A DNA stretch of 64,000 nucleotides from Mesorhizobium sp. NZP2077 (GCF_013170805.1 NZ_CP051293.1:1240001-1304000), one strand, 5' to 3'; positions 49,824 through 60,141 are shown, counted from the stretch's first letter. The notes: a model not told the origin generated them from the letters alone. A program made the numbers and translations.

Positions 49824-50065
49824 CAGAACTGCCGGTATTCGTCCAGTGGAATGCCGTTTTTCTCGACATAGTCGTTCCACGCATCCATCGTGGCCCGGTT
49901 CTCAAGCTTCCACAGCCGCGTCTTTTCAGCCGCCACAGCCTCCGCGATGCCGGCTTCCGCGGCGCGCGAGACATTCACGTCAAGCCCCTTGGCTTCCCTC
50001 ATGAGGTTGGAATCGATGGACAGATTTGCTGGCTGACGGATCGCATTCAAGGCAATCTTACGCAT
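49823..50065 (-). CDS. ccdA: CcdA-type antitoxin
   Basis: Protein of 80 residues: an N-terminal DNA-binding part (QPANLSIDSNLMREAKGLDVN) and the toxin-binding C-terminus WNDYVEKNGIPLDEYRQF, a clear CcdA signature. ATG 50065 follows GGAGGGTATA. It binds the operon promoter; palindromes lie directly upstream. Confidence 0.9.
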   Translation of the reverse strand: MRKIALNAIRQPANLSIDSNLMREAKGLDVNVSRAAEAGIAEAVAAEKTRLWKLENRATMDAWNDYVEKNGIPLDEYRQF

Positions 50066-50080
50066 TATACCCTCCGCAAC

Positions 50081-50113
50081 ATGCGCATAATATATGCGCA
50101 TTCTCGTACGAGA
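50081..50113 (-). promoter_or_regulatory. Candidate ccdAB operator with three palindromes
   Basis: Two copies of the self-complementary octamer ATGCGCAT (50081-50088 and 50094-50101) are separated by five bases; a perfect 12-base palindrome TCTCGTACGAGA lies at 50102-50113. Repeated sites suit cooperative binding of CcdA/CcdB complexes. Confidence 0.6.
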
Positions 50114-50171
50114 GCAATAATCGGGCGAATATGGGTGAGGCGCCCGGCCCTCCGCTATGGCCGAGCGCTCC

Positions 50172-51992
50172 TCACCCCTCCATCTCTTCCCGCAGCATCT
50201 CCAATTCCAGCCACTCTTCCTCGAGTGCGGCCAGTGTCGCACGTTCCTTGTCGAGGGCGGCGATGGTCTTCTGGAACGAGGCCGGATCGCGTTCGTAAAA
50301 GGCCGGATCGGCGATGTTGTTCTCCAGCCGCGAGATCGACGCCATCACCGCCTCGATTTTCTTCGGCAGCGACTCCAGCGCAAATTTCTGCTTGAACGAC
50401 AGTTTCTTCGCCGGTCCTTTTGGCGCTGCCGCCTCGCTCTTGCCTGGCGCCGACCCGTCGCCAGCTTCGGCCTTGGCGCGCGCCTTGCGGTCGTCGAGCC
50501 TTGTGCCGCCGCGCTGCGCCAGCATGTCGGAATAGCCACCGGCATATTCGATCCAGCGCCCGTCGCCGTCCGGGGCGATCAGGCTGGTTACCGTGCGGTC
50601 GAGAAAGTCACGATCGTGGCTGACCAGGATGACGGTCCCGGCAAAACCGGCGACCAGTTCCTGCAGCAGTTCCAGCGTCTCCATGTCGAGATCGTTGGTC
50701 GGCTCATCGAGCACCAGGAGGTTCGCCGGCCGCGCCAGCACACGCGCCAGGATAAGCCGCGCCCGCTCGCCGCCGGACAGCTCGCGCACCGGGGTGCGTG
50801 CCTGCTCCGGCTTGAACAGGAAGTCCTTCATGTAGGAGACGACATGGCGCTGCTCGCCATTGATGACGAGGTTTTCGCCGCGCCCGTCGGTCAGGTACTG
50901 CGCCAGAGTTTCCTGCGGGTCGACCGCCTCGCGCTTCTGGTCGAGCGTGGCGATTTCCAGATTGGTGCCGAGCCTGATCGAGCCGGCATCCGGCGCCAAC
51001 TCGCCGGTCAGCATCTTCAAAAGCGTGGTCTTGCCGGCGCCGTTCGGTCCGACGAGGCCGACGCGGTCGCCGCGCTGGATACGGGTCGAGAAGCCCTTGA
51101 CCACAGTGAGATCGCCAAAGCTTTTCTCGATGTTTTTCGCTTCGATCACCAGCTTGCCGGATTCGGCCGCGTCGCTCGCCACCATGGTGGCGTTGCCTTC
51201 GGCGCCGCGATGACCGCGAAAATTCTTGCGCATGGTCTGCAATTCGCCGAGTCGGCGCATGTTGCGCTTGCGTCGCGCGGTCACGCCGTAACGCAACCAG
51301 TGCTCCTCGCGCACGATCTGCCGGCCGAGCTTGTGCTGCTCGCGCTCTTCTTCTTCCAGCACCAGGTCGCGCCATTCCTCGAAATGGCCAAAGCCCTTGT
51401 CCAGCCTGCGGGTCTGGCCGCGATCGAGCCAGACGGTGGCGCGCGACACGCGCTCGAGAAAGCGGCGGTCGTGCGAGATGACGATAAGCGCAGAGGAGGT
51501 GCGGACGAGTTCCTCTTCCAGCCATTCGATGACCGACAGATCGAGGTGGTTAGTCGGCTCATCAAGAAGCAGAATGTCCGGCTCCGGCGCCATGACGCGA
51601 GCAAGCGCTGCGCGCCTCGCCTCGCCGCCCGACAGATCGCCCGGCCGCTCTTCGCCGGACAGGCCGAGATGCTCCATCAGATAGCTGGCGCGGTAGGGAT
51701 CGTCGGCGGGTCCCAGCCCTGCCTCGACATAGGCGCGCACAGTGGCAAAACCCTCCATGTCGGGCATCTGCGGCAGATAGCGGACGGTCGCCGAAGGCTG
51801 GCGGAAGACCTCGCCGTCCTGCGGCTCGATCAGGCCGGCGGCGATCTTGAGCAGCGTCGACTTGCCCGACCCGTTGCGGCCGACCAGCGCGATCTTGTCA
51901 CCGGCCGAAGCCGTCAAGGCTGCGCCATCGAGCAGCGGCGTGCCGCCGAAGGTCAGTTTTATCCCGTCGAGATTGAGAAGGGGCGGGGCCAT
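50172..51992 (-). CDS. ABC-F family ATPase (Uup-like)
   Basis: Soluble tandem ABC protein of 606 residues with two nucleotide-binding domains: Walker A GRNGSGKS near 39 and GPNGAGKT near 317, signatures LSGGEARRA and LSGGERARL, and Walker B LLLDEPTNHLD and LVLDEPTNDLD. A charged linker and a C-terminal coiled coil (about 525-606) match the Uup group. ABC-F proteins act on ribosomes or, for Uup, have been linked to branched DNA. ATG 51992 lies two bases after the thiamine pyrophosphokinase stop. Confidence 0.9.
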   Translation of the reverse strand: MAPPLLNLDGIKLTFGGTPLLDGAALTASAGDKIALVGRNGSGKSTLLKIAAGLIEPQDGEVFRQPSATVRYLPQMPDMEGFATVRAYVEAGLGPADDPYRASYLMEHLGLSGEERPGDLSGGEARRAALARVMAPEPDILLLDEPTNHLDLSVIEWLEEELVRTSSALIVISHDRRFLERVSRATVWLDRGQTRRLDKGFGHFEEWRDLVLEEEEREQHKLGRQIVREEHWLRYGVTARRKRNMRRLGELQTMRKNFRGHRGAEGNATMVASDAAESGKLVIEAKNIEKSFGDLTVVKGFSTRIQRGDRVGLVGPNGAGKTTLLKMLTGELAPDAGSIRLGTNLEIATLDQKREAVDPQETLAQYLTDGRGENLVINGEQRHVVSYMKDFLFKPEQARTPVRELSGGERARLILARVLARPANLLVLDEPTNDLDMETLELLQELVAGFAGTVILVSHDRDFLDRTVTSLIAPDGDGRWIEYAGGYSDMLAQRGGTRLDDRKARAKAEAGDGSAPGKSEAAAPKGPAKKLSFKQKFALESLPKKIEAVMASISRLENNIADPAFYERDPASFQKTIAALDKERATLAALEEEWLELEMLREEMEG

Positions 51993-51993
51993 G

Positions 51994-52653
51994 TCAGCTT
52001 TCAGGCAAGGGATAGGGATGGGCGAGCAGCAGTGCGCGGCCGTGGCCGAGCGCGATTTCGAGGCGGCCCCCGGTCTTGTCGAACTTGACCTCGTTGGAGA
52101 TGGTCAGTGACGAGCCGAACGCCACCTCGACCTCGCTCAGCGGCCATTTGGCGCCGGAGACGGTCAAGCCGGCAAGCTCGGAAAAACCGAGGATCGAAAA
52201 CAGCGTGCCGTCGGCATAGTCGAACCCGGCCTTTCCCAACAGCAAGGGCACGCCTTCCTGGGCGCCGCTGGTCAGCAGCACGTCCCTTCCAGCCTCGGCC
52301 AGCCGCAGGGCGAGCGCCAGATGCAGGAAGGCGTGGTCGGCACGCTTGCCGCCAAAAGCGCCTGCCAGCACAAGGCGGGTCGCGCCGCGGTCGAGGGCTG
52401 CAGCGATCGCCAGTTCGCCGTCGGTCTTGTCCTTTTCCGCCGGAAAGGTCTGGCGGGGCACCGCGGCGAGATCGTCCGGCAGATTGGCCGGCACGGAATC
52501 GAAATCGCCCACCCACAGCTCAGGCACAAGGCCGAGCAGCCGCGCATGGCCGATGCCGGCGTCGGCGGCGATGACGCGCGAGCCTTCGACCTGGCGGTCG
52601 AGCCGGGGCGTGCGGATGAGATCGCCGCCAAGCAGGATGGTGAATGTGCTCAT
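51994..52653 (-). CDS. thiN: Thiamine pyrophosphokinase
   Basis: Protein of 219 residues that converts thiamine to TPP. Family motifs are [28 protein letters not shown], the Asp/Lys segment [14 protein letters not shown], and [19 protein letters not shown]. It is encoded divergently from the TPP riboswitch and thiBPQ uptake operon, so imported thiamine is converted to the cofactor that the riboswitch senses. Start ATG 52653. Confidence 0.92.
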   Translation of the reverse strand: MSTFTILLGGDLIRTPRLDRQVEGSRVIAADAGIGHARLLGLVPELWVGDFDSVPANLPDDLAAVPRQTFPAEKDKTDGELAIAAALDRGATRLVLAGAFGGKRADHAFLHLALALRLAEAGRDVLLTSGAQEGVPLLLGKAGFDYADGTLFSILGFSELAGLTVSGAKWPLSEVEVAFGSSLTISNEVKFDKTGGRLEIALGHGRALLLAHPYPLPES

Positions 52654-52749
52654 ATCTGGTGGCCTGTACCAGCCCGGCAGCGGAAACGGAAGGCCGGCAA
52701 ACTGCCACTTGCGCGGTTCCTCGGCCGGGCCTATGTGTCGAAACGCTCT

Positions 52750-52843
52750 AACGGGGTGCCGGCTGCGATCTTCGCGGACCGGCTGAGAGGCAATCTCGCC
52801 AACCCGCTGAACCTGATCCGGTTTGTACCGGCGGAGGGATTAG
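52750..52843 (+). promoter_or_regulatory. TPP riboswitch (THI element)
   Basis: The conserved pieces follow in order: CGGGGTGCC, GGCTGAGAGG (the THI-box core), AACCCGCTGAACCTGATCCGG (split here for length) and TACCGGCGGAGGGA. Position upstream of thiB, about 57 bases before the ATG, fits control of thiamine uptake by TPP. Confidence 0.95.
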
Positions 52844-52899
52844 ACGTTTCGGACAGTCCGACGCCTCAATTCCTTTCAATTCGAACGAAGGAGGCGCCG

Positions 52900-53898
52900 A
52901 TGCGCACGCTTTTATACGCTCTTGTCTCAGCCATGGTCGTGGCGCTGTCCGGGCCGGCCTTGGCCAAGGACAAGCTCACTGTCTACACTTATGAGAGCTT
53001 CACCGCCGACTGGGGTCCCGGCCCGGTGGTGAAGAAGGAATTCGAGGCCGAATGCGGCTGCGACGTCGAGTTTGTCTCGGTCGCCGATGGCGTGGCGCTG
53101 CTCAACCGCGTCAAGCTCGAAGGCGCATCGACAAAGGCCGATATCGTGCTCGGCCTCGACACCAATCTTACTGCCGATGCGAAGGCCTCTGGCCTGTTTG
53201 CCCCGCATGGCGCGGTGAGCGATGTCAACGTGCCGGGCGGCTGGACCGACGACACTTTTGTTCCCTTCGACTACGGCTATTTCGCTGTCGTCTATGACAC
53301 GCAGAAGCTGAAGACGCCGCCCAAGAGCCTTAAGGATCTGGTCGAAGGCAGTGCCGACGACAAGATCGTCATCCAGGATCCGCGCACCTCGACACCCGGC
53401 CTCGGCTTGCTCTTGTGGATCAAGTCGGTCTATGGCGACAAGGCGCCGGAAGCCTGGGCCAATCTGAAGACAAAAGTGCTGACCGTGACGCCGGGCTGGA
53501 GCGAGGCCTACGGCCTGTTCACCAAGGGCGAGGCGCCGATGGTGCTGTCCTACACGACCTCGCCAGCCTATCACATGGTCGCCGAGAACACCGAGCGCTA
53601 CCAGGCGGCTTCCTTTGAAGAAGGCGAATATCTGCAGATCGAGGTCGCCGGCATCACCACGACCGGCGCGAAGAACCCGCTGGCGGAAAAGTTCATGGCC
53701 TTCATGACCGGGCCGAAATTCCAGGACGCCATCCCGGAGACCAACTGGATGTTCCCGGCAGGCAAGACCGACAAGCCGCTCAACCCGGCCTTCGACAAGC
53801 TGGTCAAGCCGACCAAGACGCTGCTGTTCAGCCCCGAGGAGGTTGCCGCCAACCGCAAGGCCTGGGTGGATGAATGGCTGGCGGTGATGAGCAAGTAG
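52900..53898 (+). CDS. thiB: Thiamine-binding periplasmic protein
   Basis: Protein of 332 residues with a signal peptide (to about residue 22, PALA). The mature start [19 protein letters not shown] is the ThiB/TbpA hallmark; further segments are [14 protein letters not shown] and [13 protein letters not shown]. It delivers thiamine to ThiPQ. Start ATG 52900 follows AAGGAGGCGCCG. It is the first gene behind the TPP riboswitch. Confidence 0.95.
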   Translation: MRTLLYALVSAMVVALSGPALAKDKLTVYTYESFTADWGPGPVVKKEFEAECGCDVEFVSVADGVALLNRVKLEGASTKADIVLGLDTNLTADAKASGLFAPHGAVSDVNVPGGWTDDTFVPFDYGYFAVVYDTQKLKTPPKSLKDLVEGSADDKIVIQDPRTSTPGLGLLLWIKSVYGDKAPEAWANLKTKVLTVTPGWSEAYGLFTKGEAPMVLSYTTSPAYHMVAENTERYQAASFEEGEYLQIEVAGITTTGAKNPLAEKFMAFMTGPKFQDAIPETNWMFPAGKTDKPLNPAFDKLVKPTKTLLFSPEEVAANRKAWVDEWLAVMSK

Positions 53899-53906
53899 GC
53901 AACGCG

Positions 53907-55532
53907 ATGGCGCCGGCACATCCCACGGATCCTCGTGTCGGCGCCGGCATCGTGGCGCTTGCCGCGATCACCCTGTTGATCGGCGGCGCGTTTGCCGGGC
54001 TGCTTGTCGAAGGCGCCCACGACCTTTCGGGCGCCTGGGCAGCCTTCGATCCCTATCTCCTGCGCGTCGTGCGCTTCACGCTCTGGCAAGCGATCATTTC
54101 GACGCTGCTTTCGGTCGGCCCGGCACTATTCGTTGCGCGTGCTCTGTCGCGGCATCCGCGCTTCTTTGGCCGCGCCTTCATCCTGCAGCTCTTCGCCGTG
54201 CCGCTGGCGCTGCCGGCGATCGTCGCGGCGCTTGGCATCCTGGCACTTTATGGCCGCGCCGGCTATTTTGCCGGCTTGTTCAGCGCCGTTGGCGGCCCGG
54301 GGTGGCCAGGCATTTACGGCCTGTCCGGCATTCTGGTCGCCCACGTCTTCTTCAACCTGCCGCTCAGCGTCCGGCTGTTCCTCGAGGCGCTGCAGACAAT
54401 TCCCGCGGACCAATGGCGGCTGGCGAGCCAGCTCGGCATGGGGGCGCGAGCGGCGTTCCGGCTGATCGAATGGCCGATGCTGCGCGCCGCTCTGCCCGGG
54501 ATCGCCGGGCTGGTCTTCATGCTCTGCATCACCTCCTTCACCATCGTGCTGACACTCGGCGGCGGACCGGCCGCGACGACGCTGGAGGTCGGCATCTATC
54601 AGGCGCTTCGATTCGACTTCGATCCCGCGCGTGCGGTGACGCTGACATTGCTGCAGATCGCCTTGACCTTGCTGGTGGTGCTGGCGCTGACGCGGCTTGG
54701 CGCCAATGTCGTTGGCGACAGCAACCTGCCAGTGGCGCCGCGCCGCTATCTCTCCGTCAACGGGACCGAAGCGTCGCTGAACGCCGGGCTCATCGTGCTG
54801 GCGTTGCTGTTCGTTGTCGGACCGATGGCAGCCACGGTGATCGCCGGATTGGGTGCCGATCTCGGCCGGCTCGCCGGCGAAGCGACCGTGCGGCAGGCGA
54901 CGCTGACCAGCGTCGTGCTCGCCTTCCTGTCGGCGCTGCTTTCGGTGATGCTGTCGCTGGCCCTGACCATGGCCCGCCGGGCGCTGGCGCTGGGCCGCGG
55001 CACCGGCCCAAAGACACTGCTTGAGCATGTCACCGATACCGGCGCCGGCTTTGTCCTGGTCGTGCCACCGATCGTCATCGGCGCCGGCTGGTTCCTGTTG
55101 CTGCGCCATGGCGGCGACGTCTTCGCCGTCGCCCCGGTCATGGTCGTCACCGTCAATGCCGTCATGGCGATGCCGTTCGCGCTGCGCGCCGTCCGCCCCG
55201 CCTATGACGCGGCGAGCGAGCGTCATGAACGGCTATGCGCGCAGCTGGGTATCTCCGGTTGGGCCAGGCTGCGGCTGGTCGACTGGCCATCATCGCGGCG
55301 TCCGCTCGCCACCGCCTTCGCCTTCGCCATGGCGCTGTCGCTCGGCGATCTCGGCGTCATCGCGTTGTTCGGCAGTGATTCCGTGCAGACCTTGCCCTAC
55401 CTTCTGCTTTCGCGCATGGGCAGCTACCGCACCGAGGACGCCGCCGGCCTGGCGCTGTTGCTTGGCCTGGTCTGCCTCGCCTTGGTGCTGGCAGCGGACT
55501 GGCTGGGAAGGGAAAAGGTCCGCAATGTCTGA
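53907..55532 (+). CDS. thiP: Thiamine ABC transporter permease
   Basis: Fused permease of 541 residues with about twelve membrane helices and two permease EAA-type loops ([23 protein letters not shown] and [18 protein letters not shown]). This is the double-length ThiP arrangement. ATG 53907 lies eight bases after thiB, and the end overlaps thiQ by eight bases, so thiBPQ is one operon. Confidence 0.94.
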   Translation: MAPAHPTDPRVGAGIVALAAITLLIGGAFAGLLVEGAHDLSGAWAAFDPYLLRVVRFTLWQAIISTLLSVGPALFVARALSRHPRFFGRAFILQLFAVPLALPAIVAALGILALYGRAGYFAGLFSAVGGPGWPGIYGLSGILVAHVFFNLPLSVRLFLEALQTIPADQWRLASQLGMGARAAFRLIEWPMLRAALPGIAGLVFMLCITSFTIVLTLGGGPAATTLEVGIYQALRFDFDPARAVTLTLLQIALTLLVVLALTRLGANVVGDSNLPVAPRRYLSVNGTEASLNAGLIVLALLFVVGPMAATVIAGLGADLGRLAGEATVRQATLTSVVLAFLSALLSVMLSLALTMARRALALGRGTGPKTLLEHVTDTGAGFVLVVPPIVIGAGWFLLLRHGGDVFAVAPVMVVTVNAVMAMPFALRAVRPAYDAASERHERLCAQLGISGWARLRLVDWPSSRRPLATAFAFAMALSLGDLGVIALFGSDSVQTLPYLLLSRMGSYRTEDAAGLALLLGLVCLALVLAADWLGREKVRNV

Positions 55533-56301
55533 CGGGGCGATGGGCGGGAAGGGTGCTCCGGTGCGGCTGGACAAGGTCTCGTTCAGCTATGGCGAGGCAT
55601 CGTTCGCTTTCGATGTCGACTTCGCCGCAGCGGAAGTCACCGCCATCATGGGGCCGAGCGGTTCGGGCAAGTCGACGCTGCTCAACCTGGTCGCCGGCTT
55701 CGAGACACCACAATCCGGCCGCGTACTGATCGGCGGGGTCGATGTCGGCGCCTCGCCGCCGGCCGCGCGGCCAGTGTCGATGGTTTTCCAGGAGAACAAC
55801 CTTTTCGCCCATCTTTCCGTCGAGGAGAATGTCGGCCTCGGCCGCTCGCCATCGCTCCGGCTGACCGAAGCCGATCGAAGCGCCATCGCCGAGGCGCTTG
55901 CGCGCACCGGCCTTGCCGGCAAGGAAAAACGCCTACCGCGCGAACTTTCCGGTGGCGAACGCCAGCGCGTTGCCCTGGCGCGCGTGCTGGTGCGCGATCG
56001 CCCGGTGCTTCTGCTCGACGAGTCCTTTGCCTCGCTTGGACCCGCCTTGCGCGACGACATGCTCGACCTGGTTGCCGGCCTCCATGCCGAACGCGGCATG
56101 ACGGTCCTTTTCGTCACGCACCAGCCGGAAGATGCCCGCCGTATCGGCCAGAATGTGGTGTTCCTTGACAATGGCACTGTTGCTGCCACCGGCACGGCGG
56201 CCGATTTTTTTGCCGGGGCTGGCCCGGAGGCGTTCCGGCGCTATGTTGGCACAAGCATCCAGACGGCTGGATCACGAGATATTGCCCGGAAGCGGACATA
56301 A
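55525..56301 (+). CDS. thiQ: Thiamine ABC transporter ATP-binding protein
   Basis: ATPase of 258 residues. Walker A GPSGSGKS lies near residue 44, Q-loop in MVFQENNLF, signature [14 protein letters not shown], Walker B VLLLDES, H-loop [10 protein letters not shown]. The D-loop reads [10 protein letters not shown], a ThiQ-type variant of SALD. ATG 55525 is inside the 3' end of thiP. Confidence 0.93.
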   Translation: MSDGAMGGKGAPVRLDKVSFSYGEASFAFDVDFAAAEVTAIMGPSGSGKSTLLNLVAGFETPQSGRVLIGGVDVGASPPAARPVSMVFQENNLFAHLSVEENVGLGRSPSLRLTEADRSAIAEALARTGLAGKEKRLPRELSGGERQRVALARVLVRDRPVLLLDESFASLGPALRDDMLDLVAGLHAERGMTVLFVTHQPEDARRIGQNVVFLDNGTVAATGTAADFFAGAGPEAFRRYVGTSIQTAGSRDIARKRT

Positions 56302-56404
56302 TTTACGCCCAAACCGGTTCGAGGCAATGTGGCGCTTGCTTGCCATGACTGGAGTAGTGTGGCTAGGTCCGCTCAATACCGGTCCGGCAAACGCCGTGAT
56401 TTGC

Positions 56405-56452
56405 CTACAGCATCCGCCGTCCGCCCTGAGGGACGTGCGACGGATGCTGTAG
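56405..56452. repeat. 48-base strong palindrome between thiQ and the M48 gene
   Basis: CTACAGCATCCG and CGGATGCTGTAG form a perfect 12-base stem; inside, CGTCC and GGACG pair again. No T-run follows, so this looks like another palindromic repeat family rather than a terminator, although it could stabilise the thiQ message. Confidence 0.6.
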
Positions 56453-56561
56453 CAGTTTGAAGTAGCGCGTGACACTCTTCGAAGATCGCCCCCGATCATC
56501 GTCGTCATGCGCCGGGACCCGAAAGGAAGCCGTTCTGGCGATCGGCGTTGACAGGCTAAGA

Positions 56562-58031
56562 ATGAATCCGCTGGCGCGCTTTCTGGCGCTGGCCGGCGTT
56601 GCCGTGGCCTTGGCAAGCTGCCAGATGTTCACGCCTCCGGACGTGCAGGAATCAGGCTTCCAGCCTTCCGACAAGCCGATCACGGTTGACAATGTCGGCG
56701 CCAACAACAAGCTCGCGGAGCTGGCCAAGGCGCAGCATCCGCGCATCCTGGCCACCTATGGCGGCGAATATTCCGATCCCAAGCTCGAGCGCATGGTCGC
56801 CAAGGTCGTAGGCAACCTGACCGTGGTGTCGGCCAACCCGACCCAGACCTATCGCATCACCATTCTCAACTCGCCCAACGTCAACGCCTTCGCGCTGCCG
56901 GGCGGCTATCTCTACATCACGCGCGGCCTGCTGGCGCTGGCCAATGATTCGTCCGAGCTAGCCGCCGTCATCGCGCATGAGATGGGCCACGTCACCGCCA
57001 ATCACGGCCTGCAGCGTCAGCAGCTGGAGGCCGAGGAAGGCCTGGCGACCAAGGTGGTCTCGGACGTGCTCGGCGACAGCCCGACGGCCAAGGCGGCGCT
57101 GATCCGTGGCAAGCTCAGGCTGGCACAGTTCTCGCGCAACCAGGAACTGGAGGCAGACGCCATCGGCATCAAGTCGATCGGCGAAGCGGGCTACGATCCT
57201 TACGCCGCCGGACGCTTCCTGCAGTCGATGTCGGCATACACCGATTTCCGTTCGATCAGCGGCGCCACCGACGCCAGCCTCGACTTCCTGGCGACGCACC
57301 CCAACACGCCGCAGCGCATTGATCTGGCGCAGCGCCATGCCCGCCAGTTCGGCGCGCCCGGCGTCGGCACGCGTGACCGCGATTCCTTCCTCGCCGGCAT
57401 TGACGGGCTGCTCTATGGCGACACGCCGGAAGAAGGTTATGTGCGCGGCGAGACCTTCCTGCATCCGGGCCTCGGTGTGTCGTTCACGGTGCCGGACGGT
57501 TTCATCATCGACAATTCGGCGGCAGCGGTGACGGCGACCGGGCCGGGCGACATTGCGATCCGTTTCGATGGCGTTTCGATCGACAAGAACCGCGCCCTGA
57601 CCGATTACATCAGAAGCGGCTGGGTGGCGGGTCTCGACGACAGCACGGTCAAGCAGGAAACCATCAACGGCAACGAGGCCGCGACCGCGCATGCCGGTGC
57701 AGAAGGCTGGCAGTTCGACATCGCGGTGATCCGTGCCGGCGGCCAGGTCTACCGGCTGCTGACCGCGGCGCCGTCGGCCAGCACCTCGCTGGAGACGGTG
57801 GCGCGCTCGGTCAGTGGTTCGTTCCGTATCCTGAGCCCCGCGGAAAAGGCGGCCTTGAAGCCGCTGCATATCCGCGTGCTTACCGTGCAGCCGGGCCAGA
57901 CCATGGGCACGCTCGCCGCGCAGATGGTCGGCGTCGACCGCAAGCTCGATTTGTTCCGGGTGCTCAATGCGCTGTCGCCCGGTGCCGCGGTTTCGGCCGG
58001 CGACAAGGTCAAGATCGTTACGGACAAATAG
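56562..58031 (+). CDS. M48 family zinc metallopeptidase lipoprotein
   Basis: Protein of 489 residues. Lipobox ALASC places the lipidated Cys near residue 20. The peptidase site is AAVIAHEMGHVTANHG (HEMGH) near 147, with the third ligand in QELEADAIGIKSI. It resembles the BepA/YfgC and LoiP group of periplasmic quality-control proteases. The C-terminal half has no catalytic motif and ends in a LysM-like segment (IRVLTVQPGQTMGTLA). ATG 56562 is preferred; a longer frame starts at 56469. Confidence 0.88.
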   Translation: MNPLARFLALAGVAVALASCQMFTPPDVQESGFQPSDKPITVDNVGANNKLAELAKAQHPRILATYGGEYSDPKLERMVAKVVGNLTVVSANPTQTYRITILNSPNVNAFALPGGYLYITRGLLALANDSSELAAVIAHEMGHVTANHGLQRQQLEAEEGLATKVVSDVLGDSPTAKAALIRGKLRLAQFSRNQELEADAIGIKSIGEAGYDPYAAGRFLQSMSAYTDFRSISGATDASLDFLATHPNTPQRIDLAQRHARQFGAPGVGTRDRDSFLAGIDGLLYGDTPEEGYVRGETFLHPGLGVSFTVPDGFIIDNSAAAVTATGPGDIAIRFDGVSIDKNRALTDYIRSGWVAGLDDSTVKQETINGNEAATAHAGAEGWQFDIAVIRAGGQVYRLLTAAPSASTSLETVARSVSGSFRILSPAEKAALKPLHIRVLTVQPGQTMGTLAAQMVGVDRKLDLFRVLNALSPGAAVSAGDKVKIVTDK

Positions 58032-58048
58032 CGTCAGTCGCGGCGGGA

Positions 58049-58912
58049 TCAGGCGGCTGTCGCCAGAAATTCCGGATTCTGTTTCACCAGCGCGACCTTC
58101 AGCTTTTCCATGGCGCGGGCCTCGATCTGGCGGACGCGTTCCTTGGAAATGCCGAGCGTCTCGCCGAGCGCTTCGAGCGTGGCGCCCTCATCGTTCAGCC
58201 GGCGTTCCTCGATGATCCTGAGTTCCCGCGCATTGAGCGCGTGAAGAGCCTCTTTCAGCCACAGCGAGCGACGTGCCACGTCGATCTTGTCGCCGACAAT
58301 CTCATCGGGCAGCGGGTCGTCGGAGACAAGAAAGTCCATCCGCTCGGTGGCGCCGGCATCGTCGCCAAGCGGCATGTTGAGTGAGGAGTCAGGCGCCGAC
58401 AGCCGTGAATCCATCATCGCCACGTCGGCCTCGGAGACGCCAAGCGCGACCGACACCTCGCGGTAGAGGGTTGTGTTGGAAAGCGGCTCCGCGCCGTTCG
58501 CCAGCCGGGCACGCAACCGTCGCAAGTTGAAGAACAGAGCTTTCTGCGCCGAGCTGGTACCGCCGCGCACGATCGACCAGTTGCGCAGGATGTAATCCTG
58601 CATCGAGGCGCGGATCCACCATGTCGCATAGGTCGAAAACCGCACTTCGCGCTCGGGCTCGAAGCGGGCGGCGGCCTCGAGCAGGCCGACATGTCCTTCC
58701 TGGATCAGGTCGCCGAGCGGCAGGCCGTAGTGGCGGAATTTGGAGGCCATGGAAATGACCAGCCGCATATGGGCGACAGTGATGCAGTGCAGCGCGTTCT
58801 GATCGTTGTCTTCCTTCCACAGCAAGGCCAGCCGATGTTCCTCGTCCCGTTCGAGGTAGGGCGCTTTCATCGCCGCGCGGACCATGATCCGTCCTGCCGT
58901 GTCTTCCATCAT
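58049..58912 (-). CDS. rpoH: RpoH-family alternative sigma factor
   Basis: Protein of 287 residues. Region 2 is clear (LVISMASKFRHYGLPLGDLIQEGHVGLLEAA and FSTYATWWIRASMQDYILRNWSIVR), and the RpoH box is AQKALFFNLRRLRARL. Region 4 ends with EALGETLGISKERVRQIEARAMEKL. Rhizobiales usually carry two or more rpoH genes; the paralogue cannot be assigned from this window. ATG 58912 gives MMEDTAGRIM. Targets would be heat and oxidative stress promoters. Confidence 0.92.
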   Translation of the reverse strand: MMEDTAGRIMVRAAMKAPYLERDEEHRLALLWKEDNDQNALHCITVAHMRLVISMASKFRHYGLPLGDLIQEGHVGLLEAAARFEPEREVRFSTYATWWIRASMQDYILRNWSIVRGGTSSAQKALFFNLRRLRARLANGAEPLSNTTLYREVSVALGVSEADVAMMDSRLSAPDSSLNMPLGDDAGATERMDFLVSDDPLPDEIVGDKIDVARRSLWLKEALHALNARELRIIEERRLNDEGATLEALGETLGISKERVRQIEARAMEKLKVALVKQNPEFLATAA

Positions 58913-59240
58913 GAGGCGCTCCCTGGCTCAGGCGATATGACTGATGTTGCGAACTTGGCAGGGCACCGGTTGAAATCGCGGCGTCCCGCCCTAGAACAGC
59001 CAAAACGTGCGGTGTGCGGGAATGGTTCCCTGGCTGTTGCCAGGCGGATCATCTTGCTTGAACGATGTCCGCACGGGCCAGTAACGACTTCGAATATCGC
59101 CAAGAAACGGAAGTTCAAGAATCTGATTTCAGAAACAAGCTGTTTTTGAAAACCAGTTCCTTATTCTTTCCGGTCGCATCTGCCATTTTCCAGCCCTCAC
59201 AACATGCCTGACATCAGGCCAAAGACGGGATCACAGAAAA
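58913..59240. other. 328-base divergent intergenic region
   Basis: It separates the sigma-factor gene from the cystine-type transporter and must carry both promoters. The right half is A/T-rich (AACAAGCTGTTTTTGAAAAC). No repeat, RNA structure or extra ORF is convincing. Confidence 0.4.
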
Positions 59241-60014
59241 ATGAAATGGCTCAAGTCGTTTATCGTCGCTGGAACGCTGCAGGTTCTGGCGGTCACATCG
59301 GGCCATGCCGGCGCGAATCTCGATCAGATCAAGCAGGCCGGCACCCTCAAGGTTGGCACCGAGGGCACTTACGCACCCTTCACCTATCATGACGCTTCCG
59401 GCGCGCTGGTCGGCTTCGATGTCGAGATCGCCAAGGCGATCGGCGACAAGCTTGGCGTCAAGGTCGAGTTCCTCGAAGGCAAATGGGATGGATTGATCGC
59501 CGGCCTCGACGTCAGCCGTTATGACGCCGTCATCAACGAGGTCGGCATCACCGATGCCCGCAAGGCCAAGTACGACTTTTCCGATCCCTACATTGCCTCC
59601 AAGGCCGTGCTGATCGTGCGCGGCGACAACAGCGACATCAAGACTTTCGCCGATCTCAAGGGCAAGAAGTCGGCGCAGTCGCTGACCTCGAACTTCGGCA
59701 AACTGGCCGAGACAAACGGCGCCGAACTCGTCGGCACCGACGGCTTCGACCAGTCGATCCAACTGCTTTTGACCGGCCGCGCCGACGCCACGATCAACGA
59801 CAGCCTGTCGTTCCTCGACTTCAAGAAGCACAAGCCCGACGCCAATGTGAAGGTCGCCGCGCAAGCGGAAAACGCCGACTATTCCGGCGTCATCGTGCGC
59901 AAGGGCGATCCGGAACTGGTTGCCGCCATCAACAAGGCGCTGGCCGACATCAAGGCTGACGGCACCTACAAGAAGATCGCCGACACCTATTTCGGCCAGG
60001 ACGTTTCGAAGTAA
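59241..60014 (+). CDS. Amino acid ABC transporter substrate-binding protein, cystine-type
   Basis: Periplasmic protein of 257 residues with a signal peptide (MKWLKSFIVAGTLQVLAVTSGHAGA). The SBP family 3 signature is GTLKVGTEGTYAPFTYHDASG, followed by LVGFDVEIAKAIGDKLGVKVEF. Overall similarity is to the TcyJ/FliY cystine-binding group. It is followed by a hairpin, then permease and ATPase genes. ATG 59241. Confidence 0.88.
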   Translation: MKWLKSFIVAGTLQVLAVTSGHAGANLDQIKQAGTLKVGTEGTYAPFTYHDASGALVGFDVEIAKAIGDKLGVKVEFLEGKWDGLIAGLDVSRYDAVINEVGITDARKAKYDFSDPYIASKAVLIVRGDNSDIKTFADLKGKKSAQSLTSNFGKLAETNGAELVGTDGFDQSIQLLLTGRADATINDSLSFLDFKKHKPDANVKVAAQAENADYSGVIVRKGDPELVAAINKALADIKADGTYKKIADTYFGQDVSK

Positions 60015-60053
60015 TTTTTTCGAGGCGGGCCGATTGTCGCCCTGCAAGGATCC

Positions 60054-60086
60054 AGCGGGAGCCGTTTTTGCCGGCTCCCCGCTTTT
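60054..60086 (+). terminator. Hairpin after the substrate-binding gene, partial terminator
   Basis: GGAGCCG/CGGCTCC extended by AGCG/CGCT across a bulge and followed by TTTTG. Placed inside the transporter operon, it would let the binding protein be made in excess over the membrane components. Confidence 0.65.
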
Positions 60087-60141
60087 GTCGTGATATGACG
60101 CCTGCATTCGCATTTCGACCATTCATTCTGGAGGGCCATTC

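Noticed and set aside
52735..52750. GAAACGCTCTAAC before the TPP riboswitch as another palindromic repeat copy
   Set aside because: Only the terminal 13 bases of the long repeat are present; too short to call a copy.
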